Shown here: in pieces, positions 45,299 through 58,139 of the stretch
Numbering within the stretch: position 1 is the first letter of the stretch
Layout of the letters: each line of letters begins with the position of its first letter
Source of the DNA: Selaginella tamariscina
Taxonomy: Eukaryota; Streptophyta; Lycopodiopsida; Selaginellales; Selaginellaceae
Reading direction: 5' to 3'
NCBI GenBank assembly: GCA_003024785.1
Contig: PUQB01000043.1
Span: forward strand, 558,001-622,000
DNA: 64,000 bases
Position numbers and translations under genes: made by a program
The notes under the pieces: model-generated
What the model was told of the DNA's origin: nothing
Database searches by the model: none
Seen by the model: the letters and a program-made list of their open reading frames with translations, nothing else

Positions 45299-46123
45299 AT
45301 TAAACCTTTCGCTAATAAACTTAGCTGCTCTGACCAATCGAGTACCTAAATAATAGCAAGACGGCTGCTCCGCGGACGAATATCTCAGAGCCCTAGCCCT
45401 TTCTGTGTATAGGGCTCTGAATTTATACTGGGTATATACCTTTAAGTTATGAAAAGGTAAATGGTCAAAATCGTCTAACTCATACCTTTAATATCAAAAT
45501 GAGATTACGAATTTATAACAATTTTAAACTGTTTTTAAATTCAAATTTAAAACCTTAATCACAACAGTTCTTTGATTATGAGAATGAGGCAAAACTGGAG
45601 TGTTTATAATTAGCTAAGCGCCAATTTTAAATTTATCGATTGAATGAAATTTTATTGATATTGTTTGCGTGGCCCGTATATACGTCAAATATACGGCCGC
45701 CGGAAACCCTCATTCCATCTTTTAAGAGGACCGCAAAACGGAAGGCGCTAGGGTTGTATGCGAGGTATTCGATTCGCCGCCATAGTCACATCATAGGCGC
45801 TTTCTTCTTCTGGATTCATCCTGTGCTTGCTTTGTTCTTGGCTCAAAGGCGCTTCTTTTGTTCGGAAGTGCTTGATTCATGTCTCTGACGCGGCGGTTTG
45901 ACGAGCTATGATGCAGACGACGAATCGGATGTGCTGCATCTTGATGAGCATTTCACGGATTGACAGTTCCTTGATAGCATTCTTCGTCTGGACATCGCGG
46001 ACGGATACCTAGCTAGGAGCAATGGCAGAAGAAGACACGGAGAAAATTGATTGACGACGGCAGTCGGATGCCGCCATGAGGTATTTCTAGGTCTTAGATC
46101 TTTTTTCTACAAGCACAAGGGAA
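45299..46123. promoter_or_regulatory. Bidirectional promoter region, OEP61-like / exportin-T
   Basis: 825 bp separate the divergent start codons. Telo-box-like gccctagccct lies at 45,390-45,400 and ctagggtt at 45,749-45,756, near either side. The middle (about 45,440-45,640) is AT-rich, and the segments next to each gene are GC-richer. No other gene is supported. Confidence 0.55.
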
Positions 46124-49100
46124 ATGGACAATTTCGAGAAGGATAGTCTTCAGTTTCGATCAATCCGGTAGGATCGATCCGAGTCTGAAGGCGCAGGCGA
46201 TGGATTGGTGTGAGCAGGCGAAGCAGATTCCGACGATCGTGGAGTTGTCCCTTGAGAAGTTGCGATTCTCGCAGTATCCCGAGGTCCAATTTTGGTGCTT
46301 GCAGACGCTGGAGGAGATTCTCAAGCATCGCTACAATTCTCTCACTGCTCAGCAGCGGCTCTTAATCAGATCGTCGCTCATGGCCGAAATCGATGTTTCC
46401 GCTTCACAAAAGCCGGTGTTTATCCGCAACAAGCTTGCCCAGGTTATTGTGCTTCTCATCTGTATTGAGTATCCTTCCGATTGGCCAACGGCATTTATGG
46501 AGCTTCTTGCGTCACTATCCAAGGTATGTGAAACTTTGTGAATAATATAAAACTGTAGAACTGAATTTACACACACATATATATAGAGAGAGAGAGAAAT
46601 GTAGGTGATTAACGTGTGAATGGTGTATGTGCCTTGGTGTTATGTAAATGTAGTTTAATGCGATGCTTTACAGGGGCCACCCGTAGTCGATATGTTCTGC
46701 CGTGTGTTGAACGCTCTCGACCAGGAAGTAATTAGTCCTGAGTACCAACGAACACCAGCAGAATCCGCTCTTGCAACTCGGATCAAAGACGCAATGCGCC
46801 AACAATGTATTTCACAGATAGCAGGTAATACTATTTAGATAGCATTGTAGCGCACATGTGAGAATGTACGTTTAAGGACGTAGGATGTACTGAGTCTGTC
46901 CTTGTGCTTACACAGCGGCATGGTACAACTTGGTGGTGCTTTACAGAAGCGGACAGAGGCCAGAAATAGTAACGATTGTCCTAGAAACAATGCAAAAGTA
47001 CATTCCATGGATTGACATTGGGCTGGTTGCAAATGATAGCTTCATCCCGCTTATGTTTGAGATTCTGGCATCTCGGCAGGAGAATCTACAGCTCCGTTCA
47101 GCAGCTGCAGATTGCCTACTGGCAGTTGTTTCGAAGAGGATGGATTCTTCTGCGAAACTAGCGCTCCTTCAGCAGTTGCATTTGGGTCCTGTTTGTGCTC
47201 AGATCATGAACATGCAGGTATGCCATCAGCTAAGACACATATAGTGATATATACTATGCACATATGTCAATTAGAATTTAAATACTGCTTTGTTATTCAG
47301 GACACGCAATTTGCAAGCAAGTTGAGTGCTCTTCTCACGGGATTTGCAGCGGAGATTTTAGATTGCAGCAAGAAGCTAGACACGACAACCCAAACTGTAA
47401 GTGACATCCTAACACTCACAACACGCGTGTGCGCGCGCGCACACACACAACTGACTTGCTAACTTATGCTCTGCGAAGGTGGTGGTCAATGGTGTTTCGA
47501 ACGAAGGCAGTGTTTCTGAGATAATCTCGAAAATGCTGGACGAGATTCTTCCATCCGTGTTTTACTTTATGCGGCACGATGATGAGGAGATTTCGGCTAC
47601 TACTTTCCAATTTCTGTCCAATTATGTCAACCGAATGAAATCTTCTTCTGGAAACGTATGATATGTGTTTGTATGTATATTATGTGCATGTATGTGTGGG
47701 GTGAATTATATATATATATATATATATATCGTATAGGTAGTTCTTTATGAAGTCCTTAGCCGATAATTGCATAAGAGAGAGCTATATATCTCTATATTTT
47801 CATTACGTGAATCTGTGTCGTGCTAATTTCTTTGGGCTTTATTCTTTCAGGCGGTGCACCTCGGTCATATATTGGAGGTGATCAGGTACAGAATGAGATA
47901 CAGTCCAGATCCTCAACGAAGCACTTGATGTTTACGATAGAGAAGGGAAGGAAGAGGAAGAGAGAATGGGAGAATACCGTAAGGAGCTTTTTGTACTGTT
48001 CCGGAACGTCTACCGCGTTGCACCCGATGTTGCGAAGTCTTTTGTTAAGAACGTGTTGGGGTCCATTCTTGGTAACTCTGGAACTCCTTTCGAGGAAGTC
48101 GAAGCAGGTGTGTGTGTGTGTGTGTAAAACATTGTATATGTATATAGTTAAGACATACATAAGAAGTTCTATAAATTAGTACTTCGCCTGACATTTCCTT
48201 ATAGTTTGCTTCGCTGTATGTAGTATGTTATCAATGAATGATTATGTATCATAATGTTCTAGTATACGTGTGTGTGTGTGTGTGCGCGCGCGCGCGTGCT
48301 TGCGTGTGTGCGCATGTAGATGTCAAGTTATCTGTGTGCAGATATATTTAAAGCCTGATACAGAATGCTAAATACGTTTTTATCAATAACAGGTATCACT
48401 TTGCTATATAGTTTGGGTGAAGGTATATCGGAGGAAACCCTGAAGGCTCGCGGTGGAGATATACAAGAAATGCTCGTTGCCATGGTGACAGTGAATATAC
48501 CTTGCAGCTCTCATCGTGCAGTGGCGATTATTTTCTTAGAGACGATTATCCGTTTTGTTAAGTTTTTCCAGCATCACGATGAGTATATTCCGGCTGTTGT
48601 TGGGGCTTTTCTGGACGGTAGAGGCATTCACCATCAGAATCCTTACGTGAGCTCTCGAGCCAGTTATTTGTTCACGCGGCTGGTGAAGGCGCTTCGTATA
48701 CAGTTGCTGACATTTGTTGACAACATTCTTCAGGTATGCGTATATATGTGGTCCGCGTCACGTACGCGCGCACACACACACGTGTGTGTGTGCGTGTGAT
48801 ACACAAGGTAAAGAACTGTATGAGGACAGCGGGTCATGTGTTTAATAATGTACTCTCTCTCGTCTCTCTCTCTCTCTCAGCGGGAGATGTGTTGCAGAGC
48901 CTGCAAGATACTCTGTGCATTTCAACAAAGAAGTTTCTGTCAAAAGAAGCAGGTTCAGAAGATCGGAATTACACATTTGAGGTAGTAAGTGACAATGATA
49001 TTTACTCGATAGTTAAAATATTAAATTCTCAGAGTGTCGGACTTCTACTGGGAGCAGAGGAGCTGCCACGTGACAAACAAGAAAAGTATCTTTCAGCTTT

Positions 49101-51511
49101 GCTTCTTCCTCTGTATGGACAGGTAATGTGTGTACCCTTAGATGCGTTTATCTATGTATAGGACTCGTACATTTACTAGATGTTAAGTCGCATGACGAAA
49201 CTAGTAAATGTCAGAAACTTGTTCGCATAATGTATTGAGCAGCTGTATTCAATTCATGACACGTATTCAGGATTAACAAATTCTTTATTTCCTGTGTGTG
49301 TGAGAGAGAGAGAGAGAGGGAGAGCTGCACTGCACTAATGTCTTAACCAAACCAAAGCATAATATAGCTAACAAATCGGGGAAAGTCAAACGTCATGATA
49401 TTCAAAATTCATAATTGCTTAAATCAAATGCCCAAACTAGTGAATGATATTCAATAATTCATTATTACAAAGTGAAAATACTTATGTGTTGAAAATCAAA
49501 TTTCAGGTGGATTCCACATTATCAAATAAGATGCCGTATCGTGATGGAAATATTGTAGTCTACTTGCAGCAGATTGTTCTTGCGATAACTCACTTTAGCA
49601 AGGTGAGTGTTTACATATTATTTGAGTCAATCTCTCTCTCTCTCTCTCTCCCTGTCTCTGTGTCTCTGTTATTGTATAAGTATAACTTATAGCTTAAAAA
49701 CAGGGATTTAGTGAGCAATTGCTAGTGAATCATCGTCCTGAACTTGGCAACATTTTCAGACAGGTATTTGGAAGTCTATTATCATTGTTATTATTTGACT
49801 TCTCACTTAGCAATTACTATTCAGTCTGTAGACGTCGTTCTCAGGATTCTCCTGGCATATCCAAGAGTTGACATTCTCAGAAGCAAGGTAACTCCTCTGC
49901 GCGCGTACGTGTTTGTGTTCGTGCGTGTGTGCGTGTTCGTGTGTGTTCGGGGGGGGGGGTGAGAGATCTTTTCCGTTGTCTTACTGTCTCATGGCCAGGT
50001 TATTTCGTTTCTCCATCGGATGGTAGACATTCTTGGCAGCTCCGTTTTCCCATTTTTACCAACTGCTATCCGGCAGCTTCTTGTACAGAGTGAAGTACGT
50101 TTATAAACTATATATTATATTCAGTTATTACTCTTCTATTACTCAATATACTAATATACATTAATAAATACATACATGTAATATATATTATTAGTATATA
50201 ATCAGTTTACTTGTTTATCAAGATTATTGTTGATGCTTCATATCTCACAACTACCATATCCTCATCTTTAATTTTCTGTTAGCCAAAAGATCTTGTGGAG
50301 TTTATTCTGCTGCTTAATCAGCTTATCAGCAAATTCAAGACTGCCATGAGCTCAATTATGCAAGAGATATTCTCTTCTGTTGTAGATCGCGTGTTTATTT
50401 TGCTTCCCAAGGGTGCTGTACCTGAAAATGCGGTCAGCAATACCGAGGTAAGTAAAATGAAGTAGTTATGTTACAAGTTGTTATAACGAACTATGCATAT
50501 TATTATTAGCTGTTGTGTTCGATCATATGATTACTATCTCACTTGATAAAGTAATTAATTATATGCAGGAAACACGAGAGTTAGAGGAGCTTCAGAAAGT
50601 TTTCTTCAATTTTTTGCACGCAGTTACATCGAATGACCTTTCATCGGTGCTACTAAGTAGTGCTCGGCTTAATGATATTGTTCAGTTATTGTTAGAGTGT
50701 AGTTGCGGCCAAGGATGTTCTTGTGCGTAAGGTGCGTATTGCATGTAACAAAGCCTCTCTCTCTCTACTTACACCTTACCTTTTGCAGACATGTGTCCAA
50801 ATACTTTCTAGATTGGCTTTGGATTGGTGTGGTAACACCACAGCTGCAGAAAAGGTATAATTGCACTTACATCTTCTAGGCTGTTACTACAAATGAATAC
50901 ACATGTCAACATAATTTATGTATATCAACAATGATTGATAATGCAGGTTCCAGGATTTTATAGATTTTTAGTCGAAAGATTTGCTACAGATTGTTGCGTG
51001 CGCAGTATACTGCAGGCTTCATTCAACCTCAATGATGCCAATACAGTAAGCTTTCCTCATATTATGTATAACAGAATAGCTATGTACATAACTTGTAAAC
51101 TACAATACATAATATCAATTTATTTGACGAGCCTTTTCAAGGTCTCATTACTTGGAGAGATTGCTGCGGCACAGAAGACATTATACGAGAAGTGTGGGGA
51201 AGACTTCTTAATGCAAATGGCAACTAAAGTCCTTCCTGCTGTCCGCTGCCCTCCAAATATGACAGAGGAGTATTGTGTCCAGATCCAGGTATAGACTCTT
51301 CTATAGTAAAACCCTACTGTTAATAACCCTGTCAATCATATAAGCTTTCATTTTCTAGACGTCTAGTGTTGTCCCTGGTAATGCTTTTAGAATATATATA
51401 TATACATTGGACTGCTTACACACAAATGTGTTTTGGTTGCAGCGATCGGATCCAAAAGGTTTGAAGGTATTCTACAGGAACTTTGCAGAGAAGCTACGGT
51501 GTCATCAATAG
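46124..51511 (+). CDS. PSD: Exportin-T (PAUSED), tRNA nuclear export karyopherin
   Basis: Importin-beta-family HEAT-repeat karyopherin that carries mature tRNAs out of the nucleus with Ran-GTP. Eighteen exons run from 46,124-46,523 to 51,443-51,511. Landmarks colinear with Arabidopsis PAUSED are VQFWCLQTLEEILKHRY, VDMFCRVLNALDQEVISPEY, DAMRQQC, WIDIGLVANDSFIPLMFEIL, ALLTGFAAEIL, ILPSVFYFMRH, FLDGRGIHHQNPYVSSRASY, YLSALLLPLYGQV, VISFLHRMVDTLG, VPGFYRFLVERFATDCC and LKVFYRNFAEKL near the end. ATG 46,124 gives MDNFEK, matching the family start. Reading frame slips occur near 46,145, 47,925 and 50,700. Since this is usually a single essential-type gene, sequence error is plausible. Several introns begin with (GT)n tracts. 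Confidence 0.9.
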
Positions 51512-51893
51512 AGGAAGGCTTGTTTTTGGCGTGAATATATGTTTGAGCGTTTTTTGCATGTAAAATTTTGAAAGGTGTGTGTGTGTGAGAGAGAGAGAAA
51601 GAGGTATTCATTTCTTTATATGACTCTTGTATCTCTATGGGTGCAGTACAATTGTGAACTTGAGGGATCTAAAGTAAATCGAAGTGAGAATTGCTAAGCA
51701 TTTAATAATCTGCTAAACTACTTTAATGAGCAATAACACTTGGCTTACTAGCATGTGTGTGTATACTTAAGCTACTTATCAACTAAAATTATCGAATGTA
51801 ACCCATAGTTTGTACGATAAACTGTTGCTAGACTGTATTAAAGTTCCAAAAAGCACATATAAGTTAAACTCTCTGATAATTGACCTCTGAGGA

Positions 51894-52899
51894 TCACTTG
51901 AGCAAAGATCTTGTGAAGTGCTCCTTGGCCGTAGCAAATGCTTGCGAGAGAGTCTGTCAATACAACCATTTCATATATATTGCGTATGCTTGTGTATTAG
52001 AACCCTGTGAGTGTGTGTCTGTTATACACTCAACAGGCATATACCTGTTCAGCGAATGGCACGTCAGATTCTGCACCCCGCATGTTCACCTTAGAAGCGA
52101 TGGCATGTGCATCAATCTCTAAAATCGTCCTGAAAAGTGAATGTTTTAGCTTAGATATATGTTTGAAGCGTTAAAATATTATAATGTAATAAAATATTTA
52201 TAGCTAACCACGTAACACTTACCCTCCATCCACAATCTCATCCAAGCAGAGAAATATCAGATCCAGATTCTCCAGTACAGTCCTCTTCTCCACATTACCC
52301 CTGCAAACTCGTTTAGTTCTACAAACATCTCTCTCTCTTCTCTCTCTCTCATCTCTCTCTCCTATTATATAATATATTATATATAATTCAAGTGATAGAT
52401 TTGTTGATTACCTAAGCAAGATGGAGACGGCATCAAAAAAGGCCTGAAGAACAGTCGCTAGTATAAGCTCGTTCTCATCTTCTCGTCCCGTCACGTAGAA
52501 ATACAGATCCGATACAAACTTGAAAACCACAATGTGCCCTTCATACAACCCAATCTCCGCTACACCAGAAAACGTAGATAAATACACAAATATATGTAAG
52601 TATATACATGACAATTCCGTGTGTGTGTGTGTGTAAAGAGACAGATAATGCATTTGAAACATGAATTTGGATTGCGAACCTTCAGTGCGAGCATTCATAC
52701 GCTGTGTTTTGGTGAAGACGGATTTCTCAAAGGCGAGCTTGGCAGCATTGTTGGGCCAGTGATCGCTGCAATACTTGACCGCCACACGCTTGCCTTCGTC
52801 ATCGAGGAGCAGGATGTTACTCACAAACGGATCTGCAAGCTGCACAGACACTAGATCAGAGATCCACCTCCCAGATCTGGCGCTTCCTACCTCTCCCAT
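51894..52899 (-). CDS. Coatomer zeta subunit (zeta-COP)
   Basis: Small subunit of the COPI F-subcomplex, cytosolic, coating Golgi-to-ER retrograde vesicles; an AP-sigma-like longin fold. Five exons: 52,680-52,899, 52,412-52,559, 52,223-52,300, 52,045-52,129 and 51,894-51,953. Sequence in order: [76 protein letters not shown], then [14 protein letters not shown] in exon 3, [15 protein letters not shown] in exon 4, and a final [12 protein letters not shown]. The frame is intact throughout, with good splice sites. An N-terminal extension of about 20 residues ([15 protein letters not shown]) precedes the usual family start. It is tail-to-tail with exportin-T, 382 bp apart. Confidence 0.93.
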
Positions 52900-52913
52900 G
52901 CCCGCTCCTCGTT

Positions 52914-52922
52914 AAACCCTAG
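52914..52922. promoter_or_regulatory. TELO-box upstream of coatomer zeta
   Basis: aaaccctag lies 15-23 bp before the ATG at 52,899, in the same position class as those of the helicase and FAM32A-like genes. Confidence 0.5.
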
Positions 52923-53432
52923 CAGATTCCGGTCGTGACCTATTTCTCGAATATCTTAAGCATATGCTGCTGATTGAATAAACTCATTTTTTAACGAAAC
53001 TCCAACCTGTCTCATATATATTATTTATTTATTTTTAGAGAGGGCTTTATAAAGCTTTAGAAATTTCTTTGTTAACAATATATACATACGTGTGCGTGTA
53101 TTGTTTGTTTGAAAAACCAGTCGAATGGGAATATAATATATATGGGAAATTACAGGCTAATTCCTAGGATGATAATTTTTCTTAGCATATAATACTTAGT
53201 GTTGTGCTCTTATGTGTGTATGTGTGTGAACGTGTGTGTGTGTGAGAGAGACGTGTGTTTAGAGTACACGCACTAAGTGAGTTTATGTATATAAATATAT
53301 ATAAATGTAGATATAATTAATATGTTGGAAGACGATAAGATTTGATGCGGTAAAGCGTGAAACTACGATAAAAGAGGAATACTCCTTGATGCTCTAATTA
53401 AACACAAGGTTTTGAACTTTGTTTATCTGCTC

Positions 53433-54337
53433 ATGGCAGCGTACTTGGAGTTTGCTGGTGCATGTAATCCAACGGCTGCAGGTCATGGATTTGTCTTAAT
53501 GAACGATGACAGTAACGAAGTCATATACGAAGGATCAGATTTCCTCGGTTTCGACTTCAGTCTTCAGCAGGCAGAATACAAGGGCCTCATTTCTGGCCTA
53601 CTTAGAGCAAGAGCCATGGACATCACTGAAATCACTATCTATGGAGACTCTCCAGCAGTGGTTAACCAGGTATCGTATCATATTGGTTTTTGGTTTATGC
53701 TCTCTCTCAGACACACACACACACACAATGATGAGGTTTTACTATAGGTACTTGGAGAATGTAGAGTGAGGAGTGCAAAAATGAAGAGATACTATAAGGA
53801 GGTGATAGACCTCTTAGAGGACTTTGAATATACTATCCAACGGATAACGGATAACGAGGATGCAGTGTCCCTTGCAGAGGAAGGCCTCTACAAGGTTACG
53901 ACGATTACACTATGGCCGGGTAAAACACACGCGCACAATTTAATAATTTTAGTTAATTAGTTTTAACATGATTATTTATTAGAGAATATATTAAAATCTT
54001 TAAAACACTTTGAGAATTATTAATTTATTATTTAGCATTACCGAACAAAACATTATTAGTATTATTAATTAGATAATTATGATTTGTCACAATTTATATA
54101 TCCCTAACATAATACAGGAACGCATTGAGTCGCAGTGCTGGAATGCAGACAAGGCCTGGAAGTATTTACTAAACCAGAGGATCCGTGGTTTCTGGAGAAT
54201 GAAGTTCATGCTTGAAGTGATTCAGAATAGCTATCTTGGTGTCTATTATGATGTTGTCCGAAGGTGCCGCTCACTGCGTCATGCAAACAGTGGCGATTCA
54301 CGGCAACAATCCTTGCATCTTATTGATTACGGTTTTA
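53433..54337 (+). CDS. RNase H-like (RVT_3-type) protein, copy A, first catalytic Asp replaced
   Basis: Exons about 53,433-53,669, 53,748-53,924 and 54,118-54,337. The fold's landmarks are LEFAGACNPTAAGHGFVL (family: LxFDGAxxGNPGxAGxG), QQAEYKGLISGLLRA (second acid, Glu), IYGDSPAVVNQ (third, Asp), and a tail ending NEDAVSLAEEGL where the last Asp of the family's N-x-x-AD-x-LA block may be kept. The first acid is Ala (gct). The third exon, ERIESQCWNADKAWKYLLNQ onward, is unfamiliar. In plants this domain occurs in RNase HI-like proteins that cleave RNA in RNA:DNA hybrids; here catalysis is doubtful. Duplicate of 56,637-57,580. The end of exon 3 differs in frame from copy B. Confidence 0.65.
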
Positions 54338-54429
54338 AGCTAATGAGATGCATACTTGTGTGCGTGCTGGTGAGACGTGTATAAGTACAGTTGTTTGATT
54401 TTAATCCGATTTAAGTCAAATTTAAGTCT

Positions 54430-55190
54430 CTTTGATCGATTTAAATAGCTGGATAGCTTCCGAATGGAACTCTATCACATTTGAAGCAGTGTCTACACTG
54501 TCTACGCCCCAAGATGTGGTTCTGTTTGCTAAGGGGATATGACGAAGAGAAGTCAAACAGGTCGTGTCAAAGACTTGAAATGCGTGTTTGCGATGGTACT
54601 GACACAAAGTTTCGAGCGCTGCACAGGAAGTCTTCCGCTGTGAGCATCCAAAACATGTAAGTATCAGGTATATATTAATACGCAAGTTCTTAAGGGAGTG
54701 GGTTTCTCCCATTCGAGACTTGGAGTGCACTACTATATTAAGTGATATAACGTGAGCAGGCATTTTGACCGTGGATTAAGACCCAGGAGGCAGATTTCTC
54801 ACACTGTGCTCTTCGTGCTCGACATGAATGCACCTGGATGGTGTAACGGACATGGACGAATTTATCTTTCCCAAAGCATGGCTTAGCAAAACCCTCACCC
54901 CTTAGCAACGATGGTTGAAGAAACGAGCACTCGTATCCGAAGCAGAGGAGTGGGATTTTGGGGCTTTATAGTTCCGCTAAGAGAAAGAAGGTTGGTCAGA
55001 TATTTGTGGGATGCCGGGTGTTTGGTCCGACACAGGGTTACATTTGTAGGACGAGGAAGCTCCAGCGGCTGGATGCATTGGATGACTCTCTACTCAACGT
55101 AGTCCATCATTTCAGCTTCGGCCAGGCTATGTGAACACTAGGATTTCGGCCTGGATGGGTGTCATTGATCACTACAAGTACTAGGTATCA
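54430..55190 (+). pseudogene. GT92 glycosyltransferase remnant, copy A
   Basis: Scattered blocks match the GT92 gene at 58,140-59,975 in the same order: FEAVSTLSTPQDVVLFAKGI (about 54,450-54,520) and DMDEFIFP-like DNA (gacatggacgaatttatctttccc, here cut: 'gacatggacgaatttatctt', about 54,850-54,870), and the HHF...INHYKY-like end (about 55,100-55,180). Large parts, including the N-terminal anchor and the CTMVSN block, are missing, and stops are frequent. It follows RNase H-like copy A just as the fuller GT92 gene follows copy B. Confidence 0.65.
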
Positions 55191-55199
55191 AGTGTCTGT

Positions 55200-56520
55200 G
55201 ATGTTGGATGTGTCGTCTGTTGTAAAAAAAAAATAGAAATTCTGCAGGTTTTACACACGCGTTACGTGTCTCTGTTCTCCTGTCTTTAGGTTCGCTCTAT
55301 ACAGACAACACACGCACACACACATACAAACCACCAAAGCATATATACGGTGTGCTTTTCAGTGATAGAATGTTGTAAATGAGAGGTGTATATCAGGTTT
55401 GGAATGATCCTTGTCAATATATGTAACTGGATGGTCATACCACTTTCCTATTAAATTTTGGAAACTGATGTAAACGAAGATGTTCCACTATGAGTATGCG
55501 ATGTCCTTCCTTATTCTGTCCATAACATTAAATTTTGCTTACTGCGCGATCTTATACTCGAATATTGTCGTATCCATTTATTTCACACACATGCATGCAT
55601 AATCCTATATTATATTTAATAATTAATAATATTAAATAACATAATAATACGTAATTTTTACGTCACCAAAGATTTTAATATATTCTTTAATAGACAGTGT
55701 TTCTATGGATTTTCGATGAGAGTAAATGGAATAGGACAGGGTTGTCTTTTTAACTCATTATGATCGAACTTGTTTACCTAACTTAATATAAGAAGTTTTT
55801 TCAAATCATAATTATATAGTATATACGAATTCTAATGTTCATTATATAAACTTATAATTATTGTATTCTTATTTTATAAAATGGCGTCAGCTTATAAAAT
55901 AATTTTAACAAGACAGTAAACAACCCCCGTAGTTTTCTCATTCCAATATTCCATGTAAATGATATGTTAGATGTGTGGTATGTGATAAGATTACAAAATG
56001 CATAAAGATAACTATATAATTGTATAGCTATATTAAAATTTTGATCCATCGTATATTTCATAGCTTATATACAAATAATTAGTAAATACCAGCTTTAAAA
56101 CGTCTGTGTCTATGTAGGCAATGTGTAAGGATGATTTATAAAACTACATTATATAAATTAATTATATTAAAGCTTCTATATAATATAAATAAATTTGAAA
56201 TTAATTATTAACTAAATATTAGACATTAAAATAAATTATAATATCATTATATACCGTGCACAATGTGTGTGTTTTGAATAATGCATGCATAAATTAAGTA
56301 ATAGTAGTACATGATGTGTAAGGAAAAATTACATAACTTATTATATATGCTTGTTTTAATTTAAAAGTAATTAAAACAATGGCATGTAATGCATGTGTCA
56401 GTATTCTAACGCATGTATAAATTGTATATAAGCTTTAGTATGGGTTTAAATTTATATATAGTTTTTCCTTTTACATTATATACAGCTACTCACAACACAT
56501 ACACACACGTGTGTGTGTGT
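55200..56520. other. AT-rich spacer between duplicated pairs, no gene
   Basis: Very AT-rich with short (CA)n and (GT)n runs near 55,315 and 56,505. No gene is supported. Confidence 0.4.
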
Positions 56521-56636
56521 GCGTAATATGTTGGAAGACGATACGATTTGACGCGGTAAGCGTGAAACAACGCTAAGAGGCGAATATCCCTTGGTATTCT
56601 ACTTAAACACAAGTTTTGAACTGTGGTTATCTGCTC

Positions 56637-57580
56637 ATGGCAGCGTACTTGGAGTTTGCTGGTGCATGTAATCCAACGGATGCAGGTCATGGATTTGTCT
56701 TAGTGAACGATGACAGTAACGATGTCATGTACGAAGGATCGGATTTCCTCGGTTCCAACTTCAGTATTCAGCAGCAGAATACAAGGGCCTCATTTCTGGC
56801 CTACTTAGAGCACGAGCCATGGACATCACTGAAATCACTATCTATGGCGACTCTCCAGCAGTGGTTAAGCAGGTATCATAACTATTGGTTTTATATATGT
56901 ATAACCATCAGAAAACTCTCCACACACGCGTGCGCACCGCTCCACACACACGCGCAATGCTGAGGTTTTACTATAGGTACTTGGAGAATGCAGAGTGCGG
57001 AGTGCAAAACTGAAGAGATACTATAATGAGGTGATAGACCTCTTAGAGGACTTTGAATATAGCATCGAACGCATGACACGTGAGGATAACGAGGATGCAG
57101 TTTCCCTTGCAGAGGAAGGCCTTGACAAGGATTACGAGGATTACACATATGCCCAGGTAAAACACACACGCACAATTTTGCTGTTAATAACACACATAAT
57201 TATTTTTGTTCCTTTTTACATGTTAAACAATTATTTATTAGAATATTTTTTTTTGAAGGTGGTAGTAGATTGTCTCAATATACTACATTAAATAAATATT
57301 ATTAAATGTGATCTTTAATATTTTTTTGTTATATAATTGAATCTAATAACCCATCCCTGACGTAATACAGAAACGCATTGAGTCGCAGTGCTGGAATGCA
57401 GACAATGCCTGGAAGTATTTACTAAACCAGAGGATCCGTGGTTTCTGGAGAATGAAGTTTATGCTTGGAGTGATTCAGAATAGATATCCTGGTGTCTATA
57501 ATGATGTTATTCACTGGATCATGCAAACAGTGGCGATTCACCAGCAGCAATCCTTGCTTCTTATTGATTACAGTTTCTAA
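56637..57580 (+). CDS. RNase H-like protein, copy B, first catalytic Asp replaced
   Basis: Exons about 56,637-56,872, 56,981-57,156 and 57,371-57,580. Same LEFAGACNPTDAGHGFVLVN start, again Ala in place of the first catalytic Asp. The region of the second acid is shifted out of frame by a single-base loss (QQQN instead of QQAEY), so the ORF as given loses Glu and the YGDS motif unless this is a sequence error. Exon 2 (YYNEVIDLLEDFEYSIERMT, DNEDAVSLAEEGLDKDYE) and exon 3 (KRIESQCWNADNAWKYLLNQ to LLIDYSF) are well preserved and better than copy A at the end. The 5' flank (atatgttggaagacgata) is shared with copy A. Confidence 0.62.
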
Positions 57581-58139
57581 GCTAATGAGATGCATTACTC
57601 GTGTGTTTGAGTGCGTGCGTGGTGAGACGTGGGTGTGTATATTTATGCTGGGCACGTATAAGTACATTTGTTTTAACGTCGTGTATCCGCCACTGCAAGG
57701 TGGACAGCACTGAAGCATCTTAATCATGTCAATGTTTCCCCTCGTCCCCACAAAATTTGTTCGCTTCTGCAAGTTACAGATAGAATACATTAAACCTCGT
57801 CCCACAGTTGCACAACTACTTTTCTCCCTGTGTGACCAAATCTTTACATCTGCATCGTTCAGCCGTCTCCACAGAGCATATGACGTAGTCTATAACGTAG
57901 TGTTTAAGATCTCTCTGACACACACGCACTTGAGGGCACGATGATACGTGTGTATCTTACTTAGAATAGTTTAATTAAAATAAAACAACGTGGTGGTCCA
58001 TATTAAGGCCCCTCCCATTTAAAATTATGTTTCACGCATGTGGTATTCTATAATATATATATATATATATTTATTTTGAATGGATGAAGAAAAAAGGGTT
58101 CTTATTCTAAAATGAAATTAAATGAGTAATGTAACAGAT
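57581..58139. other. Spacer upstream of GT92, no gene
   Basis: It contains an (AT)n run at 58,048-58,072 and unremarkable sequence. Presumed GT92 promoter at its right end. Confidence 0.4.

Noticed and set aside
45640-45888. Small + strand ORF in the OEP61/exportin-T promoter
   Set aside because: No conserved motif. It includes TELO-box-like promoter sequence and ends before the exportin start, so it is more likely leader or promoter DNA.
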